This document shows, in pieces, positions 55,001 through 64,000 of a stretch of DNA of 64,000 bases (position 1 is its first letter; every line of letters starts with the position of its first letter). The position numbers and the translations under genes are program-made. This DNA comes from Gnetum montanum. Lineage: Eukaryota; Streptophyta; Gnetopsida; Gnetales; Gnetaceae. The stretch covers positions 818,771 to 882,770 of the forward strand of contig MNCI01013584.1 of assembly GCA_015680685.1 (NCBI GenBank), given 5' to 3'. A model generated the notes under the pieces. That model worked only from the letters and a program-made list of their open reading frames with translations. It was not told where the DNA came from and did no database searches.

Positions 55001-55560
55001 TCCTTGGGCAACATGGTTTTTATAGGAGATTTATTCAGCATTTCAGTTGCATTACATGGTTAATGGTTCTTTGTTTGAAAAAAAGTATAGATTTTATGTT
55101 GGGTAATGAGAAAGAGATATTATTCCAAGCCTTGAAGGAAAAAAATTTTAGTGCCCAAGTGCTTTCCATTCCAAGCTTTGTTAATGTTTTTGAAATGAAG
55201 GTGGACATAGGTGAACTTAGAGTTGGTGGTGATTTGTCCCAAGAAGGTAAGCCCATTGCATTTTTCTTAGAGAAGCTAAATAAAAAGGCAAAAGTATAGT
55301 TCCTATGAAAAGGAATTGTATGCTATACTTCAGGCTATTAAACATTGGATACATTACTTACTGAGAGGTGAATTTTTAATTTTGATTGATCATAAGGCAT
55401 TGAGATTCTTAAATTTAGAAAATAAGTTATGTACTAAGTAGACAAAATGAATGAACCAACGTCAAGAGTCTCACTTTGTGCTAAAGAATAAAAGTAAAAT
55501 AAGTAGTGTGATTAGAAAATGATCTTTCTAGCATTCATGTGGTAAATCATTTATGTATAC
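55001..55560 (+). pseudogene. RNase H of element E
   Basis: Open at 54973-55299: YIRYFLGQHGFYRRFIQHFS, EILFQALKEK, VLSIPSFVNVFEMKVDIGEL, GKPIAFFLEKLNKK. Then SYEKELYAILQAIKHWIHYL, the catalytic Glu block, and LIDHKALRFLN. Frames shift once near 55297. Confidence 0.75.
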
Positions 55561-56740
55561 AAGTAGAGAGAAATGAGAGCTTTAATTCTTTGTATAAAAA
55601 TAACATTAATTTTTATGAGATTTTGAAGGATGTCAATTCTTCATTTCTTAGTAGATTACCTAGGTGAAGATACTATTATATAGAGCATGTACCTCTCTTT
55701 ATGAATGGCAAGGTATGTATGAAAAATAATGATTTATGGTCAAATATTTTTCATAAGAAGATACTTATGATATGTCTACATATATGGGAAAGACAAAGAT
55801 CTATGAACTTGTTGTAGAAAGATACTTTTGGCTAGGTATGCAAAATGAGGTAAATAAATTTTTTAGGAGTATAATATTTGTTAAACATTTGACCCACTCT
55901 TAATGCTCCATGGAAGATTATTTCTATGAATTTTGTGTGTTGTATTCCAAAGACACAATCTAGACATGATTCTATTTTCGTTATAGTGGATATAATAATA
56001 CATTTCATTTCTTTTAGAAGAAGTAGTGATTTACCTCTTGTATTGCATTTGTTTTGCTAACATGTTCTTAGATTACATAGAATTTCTTTAAAATTTATGA
56101 GTGACAGAGATGTAAGATTCACATATTATTTTTGAACATCACTCTAAAAGGTTTTAAGTACCAAGTTATCCTTTTCAAGTGTCTATCCTCCATAAAATGA
56201 TGGATAAAAATAGGTTGTAAATAAATCATTGATGAAGAATTTAAGATGTCTTTGTGATTATTAGCCAACTAGATTAAAAAATCTCTTAGATAATACTATG
56301 TTTAGCTATAAAAACTCTTGTCATTATAGCACTTTTAAAAGTCCATTTATGATGAATTATGAGTATTCTCTTAGAATGAAAAATGATTTAAGAGAATTTA
56401 ATGGTTGTGCTCATATAAATTTACATTTTGTACAAAAAATGTAAGACCTACATAAGCAAGTGAAGGCAAAACATAAAATCAAAGCAAAACAAGTTGCTAC
56501 TAATAAGAATTTATGTAAAAAAAAAAAGATAAAATTTAAAGTTGGTGACTATGGTTGGTTTTATTTGAGCTAGGAGATATTGAGAAATATGGACTACTCC
56601 AAGCTCAAATCAAGGGAAATTGATCCATTTTAGATTTAAGATACATGAAAATGCATATAAATTTGATATTCCAAATGATTTCCCTTTTCTTATGTTTTTA
56701 ATGTTTTAGACTTGACTTCATACCATGCAAAGGTACTTGC
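55561..56740 (+). pseudogene. Integrase of element E
   Basis: PWKIISMNFVCCIPK with IFVIVDIIIHFISF gives the first Asp; LKFMSDRDVRFTYYF the second; the Glu block (VYPP.NDG....VNKSL) is damaged. The C-terminal part has KVGDYGWFYL, VFNVLDLTSYH. No chromodomain was recognised beyond it. Confidence 0.7.
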
Positions 56741-56940
56741 ATTAGAATTGGAGGATAACAAGAATATTCTCAAATTTGTAATTAAAAATTCCATTTCAAT
56801 CATGTATAAGAAGATCATGAGCTCTTCTAAATCTATATTTGTATTGTCACTAGTTCATCACTTCATCTATGACTTAATGGAATGTTGTACTCTTAGAGGT
56901 AGGCATGGGTGATTTAAGTACTAAGAGGTAATAGTGAACT

Positions 56941-57424
56941 TAAGATTTAATTGATTTTTTTTTTTGAAATTCCAAATACTTCTTCAATAAATATTTGTTA
57001 GCTATTGATCATTGGTACATCCAAGAACATTCTCATTTTTTTTTACTTTAAACCAAAAATATGCAATGGACTTTGGCTTCATTTTTATTTGGAATGAAAA
57101 GATATTTGTACAAACTCTACAACCTTGATTCATACAAAGATAATTTCAGAAGGTATATACCTAGATGAGACACCTTAAGTCAGTCTTATGTTGAAAAATT
57201 ATTTTCAACTCCACTCATATATATGAAATAAGAACAATTCTATAAGAATGTAAAGAGAAATGGGAAAAATCAGCAATTGCCTTAAGGAAATAAGTAATCG
57301 GGTAAGAGGAAAGAATAGATCTCAAACTAGTCTCTCCAAGTATTTGGAAAGGTCCAACACTTTAATTTATATAAATTTTAGGTGCATTTATTAGAGAGCC
57401 AAGAGCTAATAATGGATCTAAGGT
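56941..57424. other. AT-rich stretch without recognised feature
   Basis: No coding motif or PBS. It should hold the 3' LTR of E but shows no obvious match to 49600-51995. Confidence 0.4.
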
Positions 57425-57546
57425 GTCTTCATTGACTAGGTAGGCAATTGCTAATGTCTTCACCTACTAGGTAGGTGGTTACAAAGTATTCATCTACTAG
57501 GTAGGTGGTTCTAAAGTCTTCACCTACTAGATATGTGATTCCCAAA
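57425..57546. repeat. Four tandem 30-31-bp repeats with palindromic core
   Basis: Units start at 57425, 57456, 57486 and 57516, each GTCTTCACCTACTAGGTAGG-like followed by ten variable bases. The core CCTACTAGGTAGG is nearly self-complementary. They sit at the truncated 3' end of the Tat-like element H. Confidence 0.85.
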
Positions 57547-57559
57547 TTCTTCCTTGTTT

Positions 57560-58320
57560 AAGTTATCCTTGAAACGTCATGCACTAATGGTAGGTATAGA
57601 CCGTTTCTTCTCAAATGGTAGATTTGACAAGTGGTTTTCCTAGCCAACTTTGATTGACCATAACTTTCACATTAGAAATTTTTTATGTAAATGAAGAATA
57701 AAATTAGTTATTTTTAATGTTTTGATCTTATTTCTAGCTTCTTCCTAACTATTGGCTTATGGATAATATGACATCAATAATGAATGCTAGATATCTAACT
57801 ATTTATAGAAAGATTTTGGTTTACTACTAAAAAAGTAAGATCCTTTATTTGTAATGATGGTTAATGGTATGCCAAATTTCAAAATAATGTTATCAAAAAT
57901 AAATTTACATACTTGTGATGTTTTTTATCTTAACAATATGACTTCTACCAATTTTATAAAGTGCTCTATAGTAGTGATTATGAAACTATGACCCACAGAT
58001 AATTTGGATGTTATTGGTTCAATGACATTGAGACTTCATTGTCAAAAGGAACAAGTTAATTATGTTATATATACCTATACTAGTATAATATGTACAAGGT
58101 CATTATAACATTGACAAGTGTTGCATACTTTTATCTTTTTCATGCAATCATAATACATGTAAGAAAAATAGTAATCTAAGCACCTAATCTTGCGGGTTAT
58201 GACTCTAGATCCTACATGTCCACACAAATATATTATTGACCACAATAGCATATTGCTTAGCTCTCTTGTGTAAAACATTCTTCTATATTAAATTTAGATG
58301 TTTTGGGGGTTCACGATGCA
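57560..58320 (-). pseudogene. Integrase of element H
   Basis: The zinc-binding N-terminus is open at 58075-58278: CGHVGSRVITRKIRCLDYYF, YDCMKKIKVCNTCQCYNDLV with the two Cys pairs kept. The core reads NFIITTIEHFIKLVEV, FDNIILKFGIPLTIITNKGS (second Asp now Asn) and a damaged Glu block near 57690-57730. The C-terminus is cut at the tandem repeats. Confidence 0.75.
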
Positions 58321-58369
58321 ATAAATAGTGCTTAATAACATCGAACCATTTAGGTTGGACATCATTACC

Positions 58370-59000
58370 TATACTAGTGACAAAAATCTCTTATCTTTCA
58401 TGAATTATAGATTAACTACAAACTACTATCATAGATGGTAAATTACATACTACTTCAAGTATCATTATTAATGCCAATGTACCTATGGCATCTACTAACA
58501 TATTTTCATTACCAACAATTTGTTGGAAGTTAATGCCCTTAAAATTTTCAATTAATTTCTTAGCTAAGTTGTACTATGTTAATATATATTCATCTTTGTA
58601 AGTATAGACATTGATTACTTGATTGATAACTAGTTGAGAATCATCTTTGAAAATCAATCAAGAAAATTTTTGATCACAAGATGTCATGAACCTATGAATA
58701 AAACCTTCATATTCAGCCATATTGTTAGTGCATGAGAAGTATAAACAAAAAGCTAAAGTAAAATTTCACCTACATGAAAGGTGAAAATGACTATAGTACT
58801 AGCTCCATGTACATTAGAGGCCTTATCAAAGTTGATTATTTCTTTGTATCCCTCAAGTAAATTCTCAATAGCATTGATATGAGCATCTAGATACTCAAGT
58901 TTGATGGTTGCATTGTCCTTAGTAAGAAACATAATCATTTTATTAGCAATAATCTCTTCTTTAGTTACAATTTATAAAATAAAATGTAAATCGAACTCAA
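58370..59000 (-). pseudogene. Second RNase H (aRH type) of element H
   Basis: Reads KEIINFDKASNVHGASTIVI (first Asp in the FDGA-like box), then NMAEYEGF near 58715 with the catalytic Glu, and after a shift DDSQLVINQVINVYT with the Asp, and LAKKLIENFKGINFQQIVGN. These are the typical blocks of the extra RNase H of Tat elements. Confidence 0.75.
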
Positions 59001-60140
59001 CTACTATGGCCTTTCCATAGGGCAATTCTATTATTTTCATATATTTTAGAAATAATGGATCTTAGTGCATTATCTTTACAAATGATGTTCAATTATGCTT
59101 AAAAGAGGCACTACCACCACTTCTTAAGAGAATAGACTATGGCTAGATAATTATTTTTGCCTATGGTATATTAGGTATAATAAGCTAAGAGGGCATGATT
59201 TAGGTAATAGATAGATATCTTGGCCCCATTTTTTTACTTTTGATAAAGTAAGGAAGCTATAGATATATTAGTAGTTGCTAGGTATGTAAAATTACTTATT
59301 ATTTTATGATAGATACATTGTTAATAGTTGAGCCAATTCTTGCTTGATGCCATTGAAGAGAGTTTGGCAATTATCATTCTAATTGAAAATAACACCCTTT
59401 CTTATGAAGTGTTGCATAGGTTAAAGTTTATCACTGATCCTAAAAATGAACCTATGAATAAACTACAGCTTTCCTTATAATCCTTGTATTTCATTAAGGT
59501 AAGTAGATACTAGCATATTGATTATGACTTTGACCTTACATGGGTTGACAAGTATTCCTACTTTTTAGACTATGAAGCTAAGCATTTCTCCAATTTCAAT
59601 ACCAAAAATGCATTTCTTCAAATTCAACCCAAGTTCATAATTAAGATAATGTTGAAGAATAGTATGTATAAGTTGAGCATGATGGTTTACTATCTTTGAT
59701 TTTACTCTTATGTCATCTACATAATCATTCACTAAACTAAGCATGAGATCATTTAAAATATACTTCATTGCTCATTCATATCTACTCCTAGTCTTCTTTA
59801 ATCCAAAATTCATCATAGTATAATAAAAAGTTCCCCAAGATGTCATGAAATTTATATAAAACTAATGCTCATGGTTAATCCTAATTTGGTTATATTTTGA
59901 AAAATTATTCATGAAGGAGAGTAATGCATGACTAGCCATTGTATCAAAAAGTTAATTGATACTTGGTAATAGAAAATCATCTCTAATTGTTGCTTTGTTG
60001 AGATTGCAGAAATATATGCATATGGGAATGCTCCCAGTTTTCTTAAGTACTATAACCATGTCTGACATCCAATCTATATAATCTACTATTCTAATGAAAT
60101 CATCTTGATGAATTTTCTTACTTTCATCAACAATCATGAA
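59001..60140 (-). pseudogene. Reverse transcriptase and first RNase H of element H
   Basis: Open at 59952-60137: DDFIRIVDYIDWMSDMVIVL, KKTGSIPICIYFCNLNKAT, RDDFLLPSIN. The active-site box YVDDIRVKSK and LGLNLKKCIFGIEIGEM are in the open stretch 59565-59768; the two Asp are kept. RNase H follows to 59000 in broken frames (KSCPLSLLYLIYHRQK). Confidence 0.8.
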
Positions 60141-60520
60141 TGCTAGGTTAAGGTGAACTTTATCAACCTTTTTTTATTGGATTACTCTTAAGATCTAATA
60201 CTATGTTATGTTAAATCATTCATGGGTCTAATCATGGCATCTCATTGTAAGACAAAGTAAAAGCTTTGACATTTGTCTATAGTGTCTTAGTAATTCTTTG
60301 CATGAAGTCTTGTCTTAAAGTGGAACTTAGTTTCAAGATTTTCTTTTCACCTTTGCTAATAGTGACTAAGGTTTCTACAAGGATATCTTCAATTATGTCA
60401 TTATCTTCTAAGTTTAGTATTTGTACCAAGTGTTTAGATCATTCTATAGGTTTATCAATGATTGAAATATATTCTTGGAGGTTAATAGGCTCGATATCTA
60501 AATAGCGCTAGTTTATCTAT

Positions 60521-61075
60521 TAAATGAAATCACCAAAATCATCTAGAAATATGCAATAGATATTACTCAATTACTACCACATCTCCATCTATAAATCCTA
60601 CATGTAACATTTTTTCCCTTATTAAAGGTGGAAATGTATTGTAATAATGTAGTTAACCTTCAAATGAAGGGGTGCCTCATTATGAGGAGTTACAATTATT
60701 CATGTACCCATTAGGAATGGATTTTACCTATTCCATTTAAGGCTTAGTTTAGAGGTAATTTTGACATGGAGTGGTGAAGCCTGAATTAGCAAGTGATGGG
60801 AGTCAAGTGAAATAGGATAACAAGGGACTAATCACCCCTTCAGCTAGATAGCCTAACCATGGTGGTAGTGCTGGATTGCCTCTAAGGAATAAGTGGCATG
60901 GAAGGATAACCCAAAGAGAGTTACCATATACTATTCTTATTAATAAAGGTTTTCTCTATTTTTCCTTCTTGTTAAAGTCAATGCACTGGTAATTTACCAA
61001 ATTATTCATCCATTAAGTTATTTCATGGTATTTCCATTATAATACTTATGAATGCAATGAATTAAGCAATGAATG
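60521..61075. other. Stretch without recognised feature
   Basis: No retroelement domain was identified between element H and the copia gag. It may be the 5' part of H or a neighbouring decayed element. Confidence 0.35.
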
Positions 61076-61764
61076 ATTGTGTTTTTATGACATCTAGGAC
61101 TAAGATGTCACAAATAGGATTTTCTTTGATAGAACCTTCATTAATGAGGTTCATCTCATAAGCAATGAGTGCACTTTAAATCTCTTCAAATTTAAGAATT
61201 GATAAATCTCCAAATTTCCTCCATAGCTATAACTTTTGATTTAATCTTAGGCTACAAAGTTCTAATAATTTTAATAATCACATCACTTTCGAGTAAATCT
61301 TTTCCCATAACATGAATGGCTACAACTAAATCATTGGCTCTAGAGAAATAATCCTTTATTTTCTCTCCTTATTTCATTTTAAGTTTATCATACTTATTTT
61401 GTAATACTAGAAGTTTTAATTTTTTGAAAAAAAATATACCTTCATATGTTTCTTCTAGAATTTTCCTAATTTCTATAGTGGTTTTACACCCACCTACTCT
61501 ATTAAACTTAGATTTACTCAAAGAGAAATTAAGATAATTTTTTTCTTTTGAATAAAACATGAACTTATCTTTTTTATCTTGTGTTCATTTGCTTCTTGGC
61601 TTGGTAGCTCTAGTGTTGTTATCAATGGACAATGTGTAACCTCCAAGAATAGACTTCTAGACTTCAAACTTCATGTATTTGAAGAATCCTTGCATTCTAG
61701 CCTTCTAGTACATGAAGTTAATCCCATCGAACATAGGAGGCTTGTTGTAAGATTTCCCTTTCAT
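61076..61764 (-). pseudogene. Ty1/copia Gag
   Basis: Starts ATG at 61764 with KPPMFDGINF, the usual beginning of copia gag. MQGFFKYMKFEV, then an open run 61369-61560: LSKSKFNRVGGCKTTIEIRK, ILEETYEGI, LLVLQNKYDKLKMK, continuing GEKIKDYFSRANDLVVAIHV and KIIRTL. This is the UBN2-type gag domain. Stops replace several Trp codons. The zinc knuckle is missing because the copy ends early. Confidence 0.75.
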
Positions 61765-61806
61765 CAATCACTCTTGAGATGTTAAGCTTTAAAAAGAGAG
61801 TGCTAA

Positions 61807-61818
61807 GATCCTATACCA
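61807..61818 (-). other. Primer-binding site (tRNA-Met type) of copia element L
   Basis: GATCCTATACCA is the complement of a TGGTATCAGAGC-like site with three mismatches, 43 bases before the gag ATG at 61764. Confidence 0.5.
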
Positions 61819-61821
61819 CTA

Positions 61822-62990
61822 GAGGACTAAGAACTTAGAAGGGTGGTTGAATAAGTTTCTCAATTCAAATAACCAAGATAACAAAAATCACACATAAATT
61901 TATGTGGTTTCCCAACTTGGGTATGTCCATAATTGGAGGGTAGAATCTTTGCACAACTCCAAACATTTTTCCTTAAAAAAAGTAGTTTAAAGGGCATCAC
62001 AACCTTTACAATTTTTGAGCTCTACTTAAAGTGTTTTCTCATTAGAAAAACACTTAATCCCACAAGGTTCCAACAAGCTTAAAATATAATTTTAAAAATC
62101 TCACAACCTTTACAAAGACGTGAGCTTCTCATGGAGTTTTTCCTCATTGCAAAAGCACTCAATCCCAAAAAATCTTGACAAGCTCATAAGATGCCTTCTT
62201 GCAAGAAGCACATCAATCCTATATGGCTAAAAAGAGAGAAAAGGGATCAAGGACAAAATGTAACTAACTTTACAAGTTTCTTTCTTGAAGCTCTTACTAC
62301 ATAAAATAACTCACAATACATATACAATTAAAGAACAAAACAAATTCACTTGATGTACACAAAGAATATTCCAATGAATAGTGCTTGTATGTGCTTGTCT
62401 TTATCTAAGAATTCCACTTCATTTTATAGACTTTTACTTTTCAAATCCTCCTTGGAATTCATGTAATGGTTAGGAAATGGCTAGTTGGGATGTCCCATTC
62501 AAGCTTGGAACATCTATTTAAAAACAACTCTCTTGTAAGTGGAATGTTTCACTAAACATTGGGATGTCCTAGCTAGGATGTCCCAATAACAATTGGAACA
62601 TCTACTCTTTTCTTAATATGTCTAGCCTAAAACTAGGTCTTTATCTCTGGGATGCTTACCGACCTTTTGGGACATCCAAGTAGATACTGAAACTTCTTCA
62701 TTTGTAATGTAGACGTCATGTATCCTTTTAATCTTTCATCTTGGTTGAAAATTCTTGTCATCTCAACATAGCTCTTATTTTGGTATCATGAAGCTCTTCT
62801 TTCAATCATCATGAAGCCCTTGTCTTTACACCAACAAGCTCTTGTCCCAATCTTGTCATCTTGTTCTTTCTTAGCCCTACAAGACCACAAGTACATTTTT
62901 CACATTATCCATTTCCTAAGATTTTGGCATGCCAAAAGATCAATAGAAAGAACCATTAAATTTCATAACTACAAGAATTGGAAAGATTAT
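61822..62990 (-). repeat. Probable LTR of copia element L
   Basis: It follows the PBS. It contains several GGGATGTCC/GGAACATC(T) motifs between 62485 and 62700 and ATTTTATAGACTTTT as a possible TATA region at 62420. The outer end is not defined. Confidence 0.4.
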
Positions 62991-64000
62991 TAAACCCAAA
63001 CCTTAGAAAAAAATGTTACTTTTGAGGACCAAGTTGAAGAGGTACAATTAGAAGAGAAACCACCTAAGAAAGATAAATCACCTACAGAAGTAGAGGGGAC
63101 GATTAGAAAAGAAATGGAAGAAAAAATAAGAAATAAACCATCAACATCTCATACATCACCTTTAACTAAGAATATAACCATACCACTATTCCTAAAGAGA
63201 TTGAAGGAATATTTTCCAACTAAAGCACACATTGAAAAAATGTATAGAAAATTATACATGCATATTCCACTTAAGAGACCATAAAAGATATACCACTTTA
63301 TGAAAAATAATTAAGAGAATTATGCACAAAACAAAGAAAAAATAAAATACCAAGAAAAGTATATTTTGTAGATAGTCTCTCACAATTAATATAAATCACA
63401 AAATTCCAAGGTATCAAGATCTAGGATTCTTGATCATTCCTATAATAATCAAAGGCAAGGGAATCAAAAATACCCTATTTGATTTAGGTGCTAGTATCAA
63501 CATTATGCAACATGAAATGGTTGAGGCATTAGACTTACAGAACATTAAGAAAGTAAACACGTTAATCTCTTTGGATGATGGCTCAACTATTGAACCTATA
63601 GGAATAGTGGAAAACTTAATGATGGAAGTAGAAAAAGGGAAATACCTAATAGATTTTATTATATTATAATTTAAGCATTCAAATTATTTTCCTATTATTC
63701 TAGGAAGACCTTGGCTAGCAACAGTTGATGCCATTATTCATTATAGGTCAAGGCAACTTTAATTAATCTTTATCAATCTCATTTTTACACTTAATATATC
63801 TTATAAGGCAAGGTAGAATAGGCTAAAATAAGATATTAAGGAATCTAAAATGCTTTATTTAATAACAACTTCAACTATGGTTAAAGATAGGAAAACTTTA
63901 GCTCTTAATAATTTTGATGAAGGATCTTTAGACTCTTCCATAGAGAAACAACAAAATATCTTAGACTAGATCTTAAACTTAGGATCAGGAATTATTGAAG
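62991..64000 (+). mobile_element. Ty3/gypsy element J, gag-protease part, cut by window edge
   Basis: Plus-strand sequence with a Lys/Glu/Pro-rich gag tail (EEVQLEEKPPKKDKS at 63040) and a well kept retropepsin. The rest lies beyond 64000. Confidence 0.7.
63380..63760 (+). pseudogene. Aspartic protease of element J
   Basis: Open at 63430-63666: IIPIIIKGKGIKNTLFDLGA and SINIM, the D-L-G-A active site found in Athila/Tat-type elements, then LQNIKKVNTLISLDDGSTIE, GIVENLMMEVEKGKYLIDFI. After one stop comes FPIILGRPWLATVDAII, the second conserved strand. Catalytic Asp kept; a single stop (63667) separates the two blocks. Confidence 0.85.

Larger units (their letters stand above)
51996..56940 (+). 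mobile_element. Chromovirus-type Ty3/gypsy element E, decayed
   Basis: PBS, gag, protease, RT, RNase H and integrase follow on the plus strand. The RT wording (IQHQIDFILGLTIPNERAY, NGITIKYHFSIHRMDDIL, FSKIDLKSDHHQVQI) is that of plant chromoviruses (Reina/CRM-like). The 3' LTR was not recognised. Confidence 0.75.
57560..60520 (-). mobile_element. Tat-lineage Ty3/gypsy element H with dual RNase H, fragment
   Basis: Minus-strand order from about 60140: RT, RNase H, a second RNase H of the aRH type, then integrase down to 57560. The second RNase H is a mark of the Tat (Ogre/Retand-like) lineage. Gag and LTRs were not found; the 60200-60520 part belongs to the region upstream of RT. Confidence 0.7.
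61076..62990 (-). mobile_element. Ty1/copia element L: gag, PBS and LTR, truncated
   Basis: On the minus strand a probable LTR (about 61822-62990) is followed by a tRNA-Met-type PBS and a copia gag that breaks off near 61076. Protease, integrase and RT are absent. Confidence 0.6.

Noticed and set aside
56712-56912. Chromodomain at the end of element E
   Set aside because: The open frame after the integrase lacks the aromatic and YLVKW-type residues; unlike remnant K, no chromodomain can be supported.
61579-61785. Plus-strand open frame of 68 codons
   Set aside because: Antisense to the start of the copia gag.

Overview
The window looks like intergenic DNA from a large, repeat-rich plant nuclear genome, most plausibly a gymnosperm such as a conifer. 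The organism call is an inference: the sequence is AT-rich, every coding stretch longer than a short ORF belongs to a retroelement, nearly all are broken by stops and frameshifts, and insertions are nested. I see no host protein gene, rRNA, tRNA or CRISPR array.

The backbone is one family of Ty3/gypsy LTR retrotransposons, called Athila-like here because of its tRNA-Asp primer-binding site, LTR ends TGATGAG...CTCATCA, the order gag-PR-RT-RNase H-IN, and a long 3' region. Five copies are visible. A (minus, 1-6630) runs off the left edge and sits inside the gag of C. C (plus, from 6631) has lost RT-RH-IN but carries an extra 2.7-kb ORF relic in the position where Athila elements keep an env-like gene. 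D (plus, 14048-23943) is a complete 9.9-kb copy inserted in the 3' LTR of C, with a 5-bp target duplication ATAAT. F (minus, about 29800-35094) is truncated. G (minus, 35592-43264) is complete, has target duplication ACCAT and a perfect tRNA-Asp PBS, and also lacks RT-RH-IN.

Between and beyond these lie: a chromovirus tail with chromodomain, preceded by an intact acidic ORF (24.6-26.6 kb); a minus-strand L1-like LINE (26.7-29.7 kb); a likely Ty1/copia LTR (35.1-35.5 kb); an endogenous pararetrovirus (Caulimoviridae-like) with coat-type zinc knuckle, protease, RT and RNase H, no integrase, an extra downstream ORF and a promoter-like end (about 44.3-49.6 kb); a second chromovirus with repeat-rich 5' flank (49.6-56.9 kb); a Tat-lineage element with a second, aRH-type RNase H (minus, 57.5-60.5 kb); a Ty1/copia gag with PBS and LTR (minus, 61.1-63.0 kb); and the gag-protease part of another Ty3/gypsy element that runs off the right edge.

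All domain calls come from reading motifs by eye, and boundaries inside decayed elements are approximate. LTR ends, PBSs and target duplications were read base by base. The strongest leads are the non-autonomous gag-PR subfamily (C, G), the env-position ORF behind a splice-acceptor-like site, the nested palindromes at the U3 start of the family's LTRs, and the pararetrovirus with its unexplained downstream ORF.
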